From positions 372,001 to 436,000 of the forward strand of contig ML769390.1 in NCBI GenBank assembly GCA_009733575.1: a stretch of 64,000 nucleotides of DNA, read 5' to 3'. Below, piece by piece: positions 39,806-52,063 of this stretch. The stretch is from Gymnopus androsaceus JB14. Lineage: Eukaryota > Basidiomycota > Agaricomycetes > Agaricales > Omphalotaceae. Both the position numbers and the translations under genes were made by a program. Position 1 is the first letter of the stretch. Each line of letters starts with the position of its first letter. A model generated the notes under the pieces. It made no database searches and was not told where the DNA came from. It saw only the letters and a program-made list of their open reading frames with translations.

Positions 39806-42405
39806 TCATCTTCCGGAGCCCCATTCACTTCCTCCTCCAAGTTCACACCAGCTTTTGGCACGAAGAATGAAGGCTTTGACTTTATCTATATCCTTTCCGG
39901 TTTTCGCTTCATTCTCAACCCCGCCACTGACGTCAACCGCCCACGGGTGGACTTGTGCAACGGCTTCAGCAATGTTATCCGGTGTTAATCCGCCGGCGAG
40001 AATGACAGGAAGAGGGTACCTAGATGGTGAGGCAGGGGAGGAGGACATAGTACCATGTTTGGCGTGTCCGTTAAGCTCTCCGTTGATTATCGGCGTAGAT
40101 TCTTCAGCGGTGGTTGCTGGGTCCGCTTTGATTACGGGCTCTGTCTCCTTCTCGATAGCAGTCGTTGTTATCGCCGCAGAAGCCACCTCAGTAATTTTGT
40201 AGGCGGCAGTGTCTGTAACAATCTCTCCTGCGTCGATGATGCGTTTGGCGAGATTCCAGTCGAAAATTTTGCCCGTTCCTCCGCTGACACCACTTCCATC
40301 GTCCCTCATCGAGTCCAGTAAGATAAAGTGGTGGTTGCCTCCGCGAGTAATTCCTTCCACAGCAGATCCCTTGCCAACGTGGAAAGCACGAATGACAGGA
40401 ACCGGGATATGACGGCTCCACTCTGTAGGCTCGGAGCCGTGGAGCTGCACCATGTCCAGCTGGCAGTATGATATAGCGTGGAGGAGGGTGGCTAAGGGTG
40501 CGTTCTGGAACACTCCAACAACAAGGGGCCTAGCAGTCGATGTGAATCGAGTAGCTTGAGATGTGAACCAAGGTGTGTTAAGAGAGGAATCGTCCAGCGA
40601 ATGTGAATGCGAAGGAGGAGGTCTTGCGGCGTGGATGGCTTCCGAGATATCTTTGGCGGTATCAAGGTCAATGTATCGACTAGATTTCTCGACAAACATC
40701 AAGCCCAACATATCCGCTCCTGCTTCGGCAACGTGTAATGCTTCTTCCTTGCTTCGAACCCCACAAATCTTAACTAACGGTGCCTCCGACCGCCACTCTT
40801 TCTGAACAGGCTCGGGTTCAGGTAAAGATAGAAGCTTACGAATGTAAGTGGCCGGATCTTTGGCCCGCATCAAGCTCTCCCCAACAAGGATAGCGCTCAC
40901 TCCTTCTGCCGCATACTTCTTCACGTCATCTGAGCTAGCTATTCCGCTCAACGCACACAGGAACACGTCCTTCCCTTGCACCATCTCGCTGAGGCGGCTG
41001 GTAGTGGTCATATCCACCTGGAAATCATGCAGATTCCGATTGTTGACACCAATGACTTTGGCAGGAAGGGACAGCGCCAGCTCCATCTCCTTCGCGTTAT
41101 TAACCTCTACAAGAGGCTCCATTCCAAGCTCCACGCTGTATTGGTATAGATCACGCAGAAGAGCCTCGGAAAGCATGCTCACGATAAGCAAAATAGAGTC
41201 TGCGCCCCAAATACGCGATTCCAAGACCTGATACCGACTAAGGATAAAGTCCTTGCGTAAGATGGCAGGTCTGTTTGGAATGTTTGTCACGCTCATACGA
41301 GCGTGCAGCATATCTTGCAAGGACCCTAGGAACCATTTAGGTTCTGTGAGGACGGATATGGCATTGGCACCAGCCAAGGCATAGGTCAATGCCTGGGCAG
41401 GAGGGGAGGTAGCGACAGCGATATGACCCTTGGAAGGTGATGCACGTTTGATTTCAGCAAGAAGAGCTAGGCTTTGTTCCGTGTTCTGCTTGAGTCGAGG
41501 AAGGAATGGGATGGAAGGCGGGGCTATATTCAAGGATAGGAGGGTCTGAAGGTCGGCGAGCGTGGTTCCAGGTGTCTTTTGTGCTAGGGAGACGTCTGCC
41601 AGCCGCTGAGTCTGAATCCTGTTGAGAATGGAAGGGATTTTTGCTTTGGAAGAACCATTCTTGTTGGTGACAGGAAGATCGAGATGGAAAGGGGGAAGTG
41701 AGGTATCGAGGACCTTGGCTCTGGGTTCTCCTCCCACAAACCACCTTTAAGAGCAAGAAAGTTGCGAATCAAATCGTCACCACCTTCACTGAGGATGCTC
41801 TCTGGATGATACTGGACTGCTTCTAGAGTATATTTGCGGTGGCGTATACCCATAATAACCCCAGATTCTTCAGAAGCAGCGGTTACAGCGAGGTGAGGGG
41901 GTAATGAGGTAAGAGCTGCACTGAGAGAGTGATAACGGATAGACTGGATGCCTTGAGAAACGCCTCTAAAGCATCCCCGATCGTCGTGTCGTATCCGACT
42001 GACTTTGCCATGCATAATTTCACCCGCATAACTGCAAGAAATGAATAGATGAATAAGAGAGAGAGAGTTGGTTTTCACTTACGCGATTGTACCTCCATGA
42101 AAATCGACCATACATTCGAGACCCATGCAAACACCTAGAACTGGAACTTTTCCCTGAAAGTACTCGATGGCCGCATTCGAAATTCCAGAATCCGTCTTTG
42201 GGTGACCTGGTCCAGGTGAAATGATGAGCGAATTTATCTTGAGCTGAGGGAATAAAGAAGGAGATATAGCATCGTTCCTAATAACAGTGACCTGAGCGCC
42301 GAGCAGACATAGCTGCTGGTAGAGATTCCAGGTAAACGAATCAAAGTTGTCGATCATAAGCACATCGAGTTGGCCAGCGAGGAACGATGGTAAGGTGGTC
42401 GCCAT
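39806..42405 (-). CDS. TRP1: trifunctional tryptophan synthesis protein (GATase - IGPS - PRAI)
   Basis: Three steps of tryptophan synthesis in one protein, as usual in basidiomycetes and filamentous fungi (also called trpC). The glutamine amidotransferase domain (anthranilate synthase component II) starts MATTLPSFLAGQLDVLMIDN at 42405 and has SPGPGHP, GVCMGLEC (nucleophile Cys) and YHPESILSEGG (catalytic His/Glu). The indole-glycerol-phosphate synthase domain shows LLAEIKRASPSKGHI, RPAILRKDFI and VIGVNNRNLHDF. The phosphoribosylanthranilate isomerase domain shows VKICGVRSKEEAL, DMLGLMFV, MVQLHGSE and VILAGGLTPDNI followed by AVDVSGGVE. One intron falls after HGGTIA. At about 41732-41736, in a G/A run, one base appears to be missing: the frame shifts between LKGGLW and GGEPRAKVLDTSLPPF. 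The GATase would supply ammonia to a separate TRP2-type subunit encoded elsewhere. Confidence 0.94.
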
Positions 42406-42534
42406 TGTGGGGGGATTTCAACGCCGGAAAAGGTCGAATTCAGCCTTTTATTGGAATCTCGGACGAGAGTGATAGTCAAGTCCGCGTACGAGCACTTTCA
42501 TCAATCTTGGATATTATATAAGCGGAACAGGGGA

Positions 42535-42890
42535 TTAGGAGTCATATCCGTACCGCAACTCGAATTCATCGCAGTTGGGCTTAAGCATACTGTAGAAGAT
42601 TATAGCCAAGGCGCGACGGATTGCGAATAACTGAGCCGAGTATGTAAGCTCACTAGCGCTCACTGCCCGCGGCGCACGCGGCCGTGCTCAGAACACGTCG
42701 CGTCGACAAATGCATTCAGTACTATGTACAGATATATACCTATAAACTCATTACACAGCCGGAACCATCGCATAGCCGAGTATAATTGTAATCAAACTAG
42801 TGAAGCTCCGGTAACCCGAATCAAAATCACGACGAGGGTGATAGACCGAGTAGGAACGATATGGAGCAAAGTTTGCGACCTGAAGTACGT
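42535..42890 (-). repeat. relic copy of a serine carboxypeptidase 3' end (direct repeat with 47110-47420)
   Basis: This stretch aligns by eye with 47110-47420. Shared blocks include ttcatcgcagttgggct, agattatagccaa, cgcgtcgaca followed by aatgcattca, gagccggaaccatcgca, taatcaaact and aatcaaaatcacga. On the minus strand it encodes ISFLLGLSPSS plus stop, matching the carboxypeptidase end ISFLLGLQPTPSS. The upstream exons are not recognisable, so this is a fragment made of the last exon and 3' flank. It carries extra sequence of roughly 80 bp around 42625-42705. Confidence 0.75.
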
Positions 42891-45252
42891 TATTCCGGAC
42901 AAAGGTTGGCTGTAGTTTCTGGGGTTAACACTGGGCGCTTTGCTGGGCACTTACGCATCTTCCTTCTCTTCCTCCATTTGGCCAGGACTTGGATAGCGAT
43001 AGCGGGAGGACCCCAAGGAAGGATTGATTTTAAGAGCTAGAAACAGCCATTTGGTTGATTTACAGGCCTATGTTCGGCGTATCTAGTTTGGCGTCATACA
43101 GTTAGTAGGATATCTGGATTTAAATTACAGGCCGCGGCTTAGCTTCCCACATTCGCGTCACTGTCTTTTCCCCTCTCTTTGGGCTTTTTCAGGAATGCCT
43201 CACGAGAATAGCTTTAGCGACTCGGATGGTTGCTCTCTGACCCCCGACCAACGGAAACACTTCGCCAACTTCACCAGTTTCGCCTATATCTCGAAACCAA
43301 CTTGTACCAGAACCGTCACTTGGTTTTTCATCGCCGGAAGGATTGGCGGCGGTGATTACGGAACCCGAGTGTAGGAAAGAATGATAGACTTGATTCGGAG
43401 AGGATGCACGAATCAAATGGGAGTAACGGCATGATGAGCTTTGTTTTTCAAAGGGAGGATTTCCGTTTCCGGATCGAGGGTTTTATATCGCTTCTATGGG
43501 GGCGCGAGCTCAAGAGGGTCGGTGAGCCCCGGGAACCGATGTAGGAGCACTAGTGATAGGATGAATCCACCTCCACCGCTAGTAATGGAGACAGCGTCGT
43601 CCGATATCAAACTTACCCTAGGTCTTCCTGGTCATTCTACTATCACCATGGGACAGCTGTATCGCTCATATCGTCGAACATTTGATTTTGGAACTTGGAA
43701 CTTGGGTATAGATCTATCTAGTGTATAGCTACCGGCGCGCTGCAACGTCGTTCTTAACGCTAGAACGTTCAACTCGGAACAGATCTGGAACAAAGCCTCG
43801 ACTCACCTCATTATTGTCATTGCATGGTCGTATCTCGTTACCCGCCAAATGCACCTTGGTCCCAGTCCCTCGTCCTACTCGATACAGCATCGGAAGACTT
43901 GGTACAATCGAAAAGCCATTTTCTGCAGGTCTACTTCGCTCAGCTCCGACTCTGCCAGCCAATTCTCCCCGGCAAAGTACAACTCGTATGAATTGCCGTA
44001 TGAATTGCCGTTTGGGAGTGTGTCCATCGACGCATGGAGTCTGGAGACTTTAGGTCCATCCATAAAGCCTCAAGAGAATTACGCTGTCCTGTCGTCTAGT
44101 TACACAGCAGTGGATTACGCTCCTGCGGCTGTATAGAACCTAATGCAACAGGCAATACGCTCTTATCAGCGCCACGCCATCCGAGTCATACTACGCTGTC
44201 ATTGTCTTTGCCTGCCTGCAGCTGCTCTCGTTTCTTATTTATGATCCTGGACTCGTTCTGCCTAGACTCGAACCACTCCCTGCTGCTGCAGAGACGTGAT
44301 GTGCGGAATCACTTTCCCAGCTTCGCTGGCGCCTTTGATCGACTGTCATCAAGGTGTCAACACCGAAGCTACTGGCTCGAGTCTACGTTCTGCCTTGATT
44401 TGCCATTTCCCCTAGAGCATATCCTATCTGGAGACCTCATCCCCCAACGCACGCTCGAACCCATCAAGACCGTTGTATATAGTCTCAGCCGGTACGACTT
44501 CGACCGATAGAGATCTGCTCTTCTTCGCTGTAGTCCACTTGTGCTTTGGAAATACAGCAAGAAGATACAGATGAAGAGTGGTTATGCGAAAAAGCCTTGG
44601 AACGCCGAAAGAGAGACACGATATCAGTAGCTCGTCGATCTCGTCTACGCCGGAGTCAGCTCCATCGGTCTCACTCATCCATTTCTCAGTCTCGTTTACG
44701 CCAGGACTAGAGTCTTTGTCTGCACCCGCCCCAACTCCATCAAGTCAGGTGAACTAAATGCAGGCTGAAATACCACGTAGGTCTCCTTTCTTTTTCGTCT
44801 GAATGTTGCAGTAACTCACCGAATTGCTTGATAGCTTCTACTTAGTACAAAACAAAGGAACGACATGTAATTATACATCTGAACTATGTTATGATATCAA
44901 TAGTCTAGGGCACTCTCTTAAGTACCTAGATAATATATGGAGCCTAGCTATCAACATACTGTTTTGTCAAGCCTGTGTGACTGTCGTTGGCTGCCTTGGA
45001 TCGGTGGATTGGAAATTGGAAAGATTTCCCTCCGATCCGAGACTGGGGGCTGAAGCGCTGAAATTCGGCTCTTCATCTTCCATCATCTTCACTAATAACT
45101 AAACTCCTAGTTCGTTATCTTGACTTTGTATCTGCGAGTTCGATTGTGTTAACTGTTACTCATTGTTACTCAGATAACGCTTTCTTTTAAGGTCGCCTCG
45201 CCTCGCTTCACTATTTCTTATTCACTATTTTTCACACCGCTCACCGCTCACA
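42891..45252. other. intergenic, no gene recognised
   Basis: About 2.3 kb between the carboxypeptidase relic and the caspase-like gene. A 59-codon plus-strand ORF starting MPHENSFSDSDG (43194) and ORFs at 43441-44136 and 44202-44678 have no recognisable domains. A short tandem repeat (gtatgaattgcc twice, about 43986-44009) is present. Together with its flanks this looks like accessory sequence with decayed content; the last few hundred bases should hold the caspase-like gene's promoter. Confidence 0.4.
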
Positions 45253-46984
45253 ATGAAGACTCCTTCAGTCTCCACTCTCAAAAAGTCGTTTCGGGCGGGA
45301 ACGAGCTCGCTGAAGAAGACAACGCAGTCTATCTTTCATATTCCCTCCCCTCCCCGTTTTGTTGTCTTTGGAGTCTTGGGGACTGCTGGTCCGTTGGAAA
45401 GGATAAACGTAGGGTTCATGATGACGGATTATGTCGTCTGGCTCGCTTTCTTCTGGGAGATGGCTGGTTTAGACACGTCCCGTTCCCAGTGCCACTCTAT
45501 CCGTCCTATAGTTCAACATTTTCCAGAGGACAAAGTAGTCCTTGGAGAGGCCGCTTGTGAGCGGCTACGAATCCCATTACCTCCTTGCCTCGATAAATTC
45601 GATCATACTTTGCTTACCGAAAGCAAATTCTGTGATGAGATTCGAACCCAGTTACAACACACTGGCGAGACAATGAAACCCGGCGAGACTCTGGTCCTCC
45701 TTCTCATAGGCCATGGAGGTGCTTCCACCGAGGATGATTTCCTGTTTTATGTCACTACCAGATATGGTCGAAGTGGTGCAGCTTGTATCACCAAGAGGCA
45801 GCTGGAGCTTGCGGTGGTGCATTGCAAGGCAGAGGTCATTATCATCTGTAACTCGTGTAAATCAGGAGCACTTCAGAGTCCCCTCTGGACTCTCCTATGT
45901 GCAGCACGCCCGACGGAGTATGCAGAAGCAATTACGCCTTCCCAGTCAGGTTACGCACGGGTTTCCGCATTTAATCTGTGCGCCTTCGCCCAAGCAGGGA
46001 AAGAGCAAGGGCTGCTGATCCCTCCACGATCAGAACCGCGTCCCCAGGGAATCAGCATTCATGGAATGGCAAAAGCTACCTGCTTCCCCGCCAATTCACT
46101 CGTTCCGCTCAACATCAGCCTGGACCTCTCAGCAACACTCGCGCTCAAGAAATCCTCTTTCGTGGTTTCTGAAAGGTATGCTGGAAGTAGAAAGGTACCT
46201 TGTTATGGAGTCATGAAACACAGTTTTGGGATTTCGGAGCTAGCGATGATGTCCCTTGGCATCGAGTCCTGCCCCTTATCTTCACTGATACGCTTGTCCA
46301 CCAAATCGAAGTGTACAAGCAAGATGATGCTGGGTTTGACTAGCATTTTCCACCCAACTTATGGAGGGAGTTCGGCGGAAACGCTGGTAGGTGAAGAGCC
46401 AAGATATCCTAGGAAGACTGTTCTTTCAATTGCAGAGGAATTCATAAAACTTCCGCACTCACCGCTCACACGTGAGGGAATAGAGGCAAAGCTTTGTTTG
46501 GCTTTCCTCAACAATGAAGCTGAACAGTCAATGGATTCGGTTAGAGATCTCATGTACGGCCTGTATAGTCGCCATGTTCAGGCGATTGTTGTGCAGGAGC
46601 TCGCAAGGCATCTAGGTTGGTGGGTCGGAGAGCTAGTTCCGTTCTTCTCTGTCGTGGAAGAGGGAAAATATCGCCCTCAACAAACCGCTATGCTCGGTAG
46701 CGGGATACCAGTAGATATACTGGTGCTACGCTTACCACTGTTCTTTCCTGGGTATGTTATGTCTGAGAATTCCTTTCTTTTTATTGACTCTGTATCTCAG
46801 CATTTTCACCGTCACCGATCGAGCAAGTTCATATTGGCTCGCAAGTAGGTGGAGTGAAGCAGGATGTCACACTATAACGCTAGATGATTGGGATGAGGCG
46901 GTGTATGCAGCTGCGAAGGCAGCAGTACACGAGACATTACTGACCGACTATGACGAATGGCGACAGTTTCTATCCCACCATTAA
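45253..46984 (+). CDS. caspase-like (clan CD) cysteine-peptidase homolog
   Basis: An uninterrupted exon (45253 to about 46750) plus a short second exon ending WRQFLSHH at 46984; the intron is GTATGTTATG...TATCTCAG. The basic N-terminus (MKTPSVSTLKKSFRAG) is followed by a hydrophobic start strand, FVVFGVLGTAGPLER. LVLLLIGHGGA carries a histidine at residue 154 and EVIIICNSCKSGAL a cysteine at residue 202. A GHG histidine and an SCxSG cysteine about 48 residues apart, each after a hydrophobic strand, is the catalytic dyad layout of caspase-fold peptidases. It is not a standard metacaspase: the DxCHSG Asp is Asn here. Similar uncharacterised fungal proteins with GHG and NSCYSGGW are known to me in general terms. 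About 300 residues after the dyad are unassigned. Role unknown; cell-death or allorecognition function would be speculation. Confidence 0.6.
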
Positions 46985-47109
46985 TGATCTACTCTATTTC
47001 TATTCCGAGCCAGCCTGACTTCCTTTGTAATTCTTATGTACAATTGATACTGTATCTTCCTTGATAGAGAATGGATAGCCAATCGAGAACTGCTACGTAG
47101 AGCATTAGG

Positions 47110-47420
47110 AACAGTTGGAGTCATATCCGCGACTAGAATTCATCGCAGTTGGGCTCAAGCATATTGTAGCAGAGATTATAGCCAAAGCGCGATTTGTCGC
47201 GTCGACATAAATGCATTCAATACTAGTACAGGTAAATCATCGCTTCCAGCCGCTACATCCGTATAAACCCGTCACAGAGCCGGAACCATCGCAATATTTG
47301 GTTTCATAGTCGAGCATAACTGTAATCAAACTCCGATAACCCAAATCAAAATCACGATGAGGGAGTAGGCTGAAGACCGAGCAGGAACGATATCCCGTTA
47401 AAAGCTGCCCAGGGAACAAA
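47110..47420. repeat. direct-repeat partner at the carboxypeptidase 3' end
   Basis: The intact copy of the sequence also found at 42535-42890. It includes the last coding exon and 3' flank of the serine carboxypeptidase, so the carboxypeptidase is the likely source of the repeat. The two copies are in the same orientation and enclose the caspase-like gene. Confidence 0.75.
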
Positions 47421-49928
47421 TTCTGTAAGACCAGCACGATCAGTATCTAGTTATCAGTAGAGAATAACGTAGCACGTACGAGGGGTCATATGCCCGCTTT
47501 TTGCCAGCACGATCAGTATCTATTTATCTGTATAGCAGAACGTAGGACGTACGAGTAGTAGAATTCGACGTCTTTTTAAAAGTATTAGCTGGGGAAATAG
47601 TCCTTGAAAATCGACGTACAAGTCAAGCCGCGCTCTGTATGTTCATTCCCGAAAACTCCAAAGTTCTCAACCGTAAAGCTCTGATTTTCTATGGGTGTCT
47701 GGAATCCTTGTGCACCATTCCATCTTTCGTATTTTTGAAGGTTAAAAGAGCATCAATCAGATAAACTATGCTTGAGCTCACGTCATGTTTTGAATGGCGA
47801 TACGGGTCCCTTCAGCCACGAGAATAAAGTCCTGGGTAAAGCGTTATATTAGCTTACCAAAAAACTCAGAAAAAGCTCAGCTTACATTAAGACCATGAAC
47901 AACGATCACTCTTTCAGACTTTTCAATAACATTCGGGAAGATGCTAAGCATGGAAGGAATCGACTGGTCATTTCCCTGCACGTCCTTGAGCATTGACGTA
48001 GACCGAGTTCTCTGCACAAATTTCCCAGTTGATGTGAGGAGCATGTATCGCGTCTTGGACCTAAGCAAGGAAGCGTAAGTATAATCCCAATCGTCAATAT
48101 GTATGTTTCAACTCACGTCAGTTCTAGAGTCACAGAACGTCAGTTTTTCAGAAGAAACCAAGTGATATGAATCCTTACCGGTTGAAATAAATGAACTGTT
48201 GGGTAGATTCAGGGAATCCAAGCACACTCCAAAGACTGGGCCATGTATCAGTAACTCGATAGACATCAAATACCGGATTCAACCTGCGCAAATACAGGCT
48301 CTCAATCAGTGAAACTAGCTGCACAACTCGAATATTATACATACACTCCAACAGCCTCTTGAATAGGACTGTGCAATCGGCATCCCGATTTCAGCGTCCC
48401 GAACGTTCCCTCTTCGACACCAGCTGGGAAGGGAAGTTGTCCAGCAGGAGGGTAAGTCACGAATTGATCGAGATAGTCGGTGTATCCACAGGTATCTGAA
48501 ATATTCTGGAATTCGGCCCATTGAGCATCAGTAAAAGGGAAAACATCCTCATGCGCCTGTGGATCAGGTCAATATGAAACCAAGTGAAGGCAGAAGTTGG
48601 TTGAGATTTAGACTGACCCTTGCAAAGCGAAGTGCGGGGATTTCATCCTGGACGACATCATATGAAAGCGAAGGGTCTGCAATGGAGATACCCTTCAAAT
48701 TGAGATCGATGAGTCCTGGGTTCTCGTAGATGAAGTTGGCGATATATGGAACGTCTGGATTACATTTAAGGATAATCATTAATCAAGTGCGAGAAGGATG
48801 CTTACAAAATCCTGCATACTACGAGACAAAAAAAATTCAGTTGGATGTTCCGCTATATGAAAGGGTTCGAGAGCTTACACTTTCACCAGACAAATAAAAG
48901 TCCAAGCCCTTCAGCTCCGAAAAGACCTCGAGGAACTGTCCAAAAAAGCCTGTGATCTGTGCTGCAAGTTCATCGTCGTTTGTGATATTCGGAGTTCCTT
49001 GACTAAACCCAGTCTACATATATCATCTCAGGTCAATATCTAGTAACGCGATAACATGGAATACATACTCCGACAGGTTGCTCGACCCACAGCATGTGAG
49101 CGAGCTGGGTCCACGCGAACTGGTTTCTAAATCCACATTTCGTGAGTAACTTCTATTTGAGAGTGAGAAAGATTTTGGACATACGGGGTAGGTTCGGATT
49201 GTCCCCAAGACCAACCTATGTATGTCGATTGAGTTATCAAAAAGAAAGCTCTATGTATTACTTACTTATCGGGCCGTTTTCCTGCAAGAATCCTTCCAAA
49301 GATGAGCAACCGGGACCGCCTAGGTAGTCAGGGGGTTCAGCGGTGAGACATAAAATCGAACTGCTGATAGCAAACCATTTGTCCAGAACAAAAGCTTGTC
49401 GGCGTTGGTTATGTTACTGGTAGGCCAGAACCTAGGAATTACGGTCATAATCGAATTTGTATGAATGAGAAGGGAGACCTCACCAGAAGAAAAGCTTGCG
49501 TGTCTCATTAGGGTCACCAGAAATAGGGAGCAAGCCACTCCAGGAGGGACCTACGCAGCTGATCAGTTGAAAAGCATTCAAGTAAGCCAAAAGTAAACTC
49601 ACCAGCATCAAAATTAACTATAGGGAGAAATCATTAAGCAGAAGATAAGCAAACACCGTTCAACTTTCCACTCACCATCCGGAATAGTTGTACCATCGAC
49701 AAAGAACTGCTGAGCAGCAGGATTAGTAAAGTTGATGGTCGGGGACGACGCTTGTCTTTTGGCCAGAAAATCGTCTTTGGGACCCATAAAGTCTCGCAGA
49801 CGATTAAGCTGGTCCCGTTGGAGCTTCTGCGACTCTTCGAACCCTGGATTGGCGCCTCCAATACCAGCCACAAGCGGCGTGGCGGTGAGGAGAGTCAGGC
49901 AAGCAGATATGAAGGATAAAGTTTTCAT
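47352..49928 (-). CDS. secreted serine carboxypeptidase-like protein (S10)
   Basis: Removes C-terminal residues from peptides, outside the cell or in the vacuole. MKTLSFISACLTLLTATPLVA is a signal peptide (start 49928). Family motifs: WFWPTSN, the NGGPGCSSL oxyanion motif, MLWVEQPVG, YLSGESYAGFYVPYIA (nucleophile Ser), VIVVHGLNDFILV (catalytic Asp) and YSGHMTPQFVPWAAF (catalytic His). The end ISFLLGLQPTPSS stops at 47352-47354. The 3' end is unusual: after GLT the transcript needs a 19-nt exon (47553-47571) and a 17-nt exon (47480-47496) that holds the His codon. The two introns flanking the 17-nt exon (47497-47552 and 47423-47479) resemble each other. About a dozen introns in total. Without these tiny exons the protein would seem to end early and lack its histidine. 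Confidence 0.88.
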
Positions 49929-50642
49929 GGAACGGTTTGACTCTGTGGAGACCTAGTACAACGAAGTTTTATAGGTGAGCATTGGTATTTTTGAATACGC
50001 TCCATGCGTGCAAGAAGCCGAAGTAAAGGAACCAAGAATATCAGTTGATGTGGTCTTTCTATGATGGTCTCGAGATCACTGAGGAGTTCAGATATGTATT
50101 CATGGGGATTTTTAATCGATGAAAGGTATTATGACATACATAAATTGATACTCACAGTTGTGCGCCTATGGAAGGGTAAACATGGGACTGTACGCAAATG
50201 AAAGTAGAAAAGGGTGCATACTGACTCGAGATATTCTTTATCGAGTAAGCTACAAGATCATTCCCTTACTGCGAACATGTGGAGAGAAGGCAAACGCAGG
50301 CAATGTTTCCCATCGTTCCTGGTGGTGCTGAGTGAGATAACTTTCCTCGAACTTGCCGAGGGGAGCAGGATCCGTCAAGTGCCAAGAAAACAATGTATTC
50401 GAGGAGAATAAAGATAGGGAACACCGTGACTGCTTCTAAGTTCGAAGGGAATAACTTTTTAGTCGACTCGTGACAGAACAGGCGTATGGATCTATACTCG
50501 AATTGAGATTTTAATTAGAAGCAGATTTTCGGCAGACTGAGATATAGAATGGGCTACTTAGTCAAATGAGGCGAGATCCTAACGTGATGGTACGGAAAGA
50601 GAACGATTCCATGATAAGCGCCCACCCAATCTTCCTTCCGAA
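49929..50642. other. divergent intergenic region
   Basis: About 0.7 kb between the starts of the carboxypeptidase (-) and the membrane protein (+); holds both promoters. ORF 50214-50411 (+) lacks any motif. No repeat or RNA recognised. Confidence 0.4.
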
Positions 50643-51868
50643 ATGCGAACTCGGATATGGCACTTCTTCTTCGCTGCTTGTGCCCTTTCTTTCCTTATTT
50701 TGGTTTACAAAACCCACTCCATCTTACGAGATGGTAGGACATCCTTGGTCTACGCTCTTGAGCCAGAATCCAACACAACTGCGCACACTAACCAAACGCA
50801 AATTCTTCTCGTCTCTGGCCTATTTCCTCTTTCCAAATCCAAACATTCGAAAGAAGATTACCGAACATGGCTTTCTCTTTTCCTTGGCTCAGTAACCACG
50901 GATATATACTTTTATACTCCGCCAGAGCTGGCAGAACTCGTAGCAGAAGTTCGCGGAGATCTTCCAATCATTATCAACACTACATTCTCAACGCCTTTCG
51001 ACATTCCGCCTCTTGTAGGCCTAAAAGAGGCCTATGAGAAAATGTATGAAAAGGACCGCGAACGCTCGCGTCACTCTCCCGAGCTGTACGCCATCTGGAA
51101 TGGAAAGGCATATTATTTGGACGAAGCGTTGAAGAACTCTGAAAAGCAGTATTCCTATGCGTTTTGGAGTGATGCTGGGAGCTTTAGGAAAGAGCATTTA
51201 TATCGGAACTGGCCCGATAGTGGTCGGGTAGAGGAGATCTGGGACCAAGGGAGCAGACTGAGTGGTGTGGATAAGGAAGACTTGCTATTCTTCCCCATGT
51301 GGGAACCTCCTTCTGCTAGTGTGAAGTACTGGGATGATTCATTGGGTCCAGTCGATACAGACTTTAGTGAAGGTATGATTTAGTCTCTGACTTTGACTCC
51401 AGACGTTTATTTATTTGCTTAGGTTCATTCTTTGGCGGTTCTCCTCAAACCGTTCGATGGTGGAAGGAGCTCTTCTTCCTATATCATGATCACTATCTAT
51501 CCCAAGGCATTTTCGTTGGCAAAGACCAGACATTGATCAACGCGCTCTTTCTGCTCTATCCCTCTCGAGTCATCACTGTTTGGGCTTCCGACCCGGATGC
51601 TCCCGCGCACAAAGGGCTCGTAACATCCGTTGAAGGTTCTTTAGGAAGTTGTGGTGATCATTGGTACTATTACGAATTTTGGCTTTCTGACCTGCAGGCA
51701 CGAAACGGTATGCGCAACCTTTGGAACTCCAAATCCTGGTTCCAATGGTGGAAGGAGCGGAGCACCTGCCGCCTTACCCGTGTCGTGTCTGTAAAGGATG
51801 TTTTAACCCGTCGTTTTGGTGCTAAATGGACACCTCCGGAAGCTACACTGTCATTGCCTCCTTCCTAG
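50643..51868 (+). CDS. type II membrane protein, HtrL/YibB-like glycosyltransferase-related family
   Basis: Starts MRTRIWHFFFAACALSFLIL, a short basic tail followed by one membrane helix, so the protein is probably anchored in the Golgi with the body in the lumen. The body has ILLVSGLFPL, YRTWLSLFLGSVTTDIYFYT, YAFWSDAGSFRKEHLYRNWP and FGGSPQTVRWWKELFF, then a Trp-rich end (NLWNSKSWFQWWKE). The Y-x-FW-x-DAGSFR block and the opening strand recall the HtrL/YibB family, thought to have a glycosyltransferase fold; I assign this from memory with moderate certainty. One intron (GTATGATTTAG...TTGCTTAG, about 51374-51421) joins FSE to GSFFGG. An in-frame ATG at 50566 in another frame opens an overlapping ORF that I treat as a shadow. 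Confidence 0.65.
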
Positions 51869-52063
51869 ACACATCTCAGGACAATTGTTTATTATTATGG
51901 AGTATATGTACTAATTTGTAGCTTATTTCTCAGGTTGCTTACTGGAACTAGTAATAGCATGATATAAAAGCAGACCAGTTACGGTTATGAGATGAAGCAC
52001 GTTCAACGGTTCATGCATTCACACTTCCCCATTACCATCATAGTAATACTGAATAAGTAGTTT

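Noticed and set aside
44255..44290. tRNA-like T-loop (ggttcgagtc on the minus strand)
   Set aside because: The flanking bases cannot form the T stem and no acceptor or anticodon arm is present.
47580..47640. Apparent early end of the carboxypeptidase (GLTCTSIFKDYFPS, stop) lacking the catalytic His
   Set aside because: Splicing out GTACGTCG...AAAAAG and the two following introns restores TYVEFYYSGHMTPQFVPWAAF, so the gene is complete.
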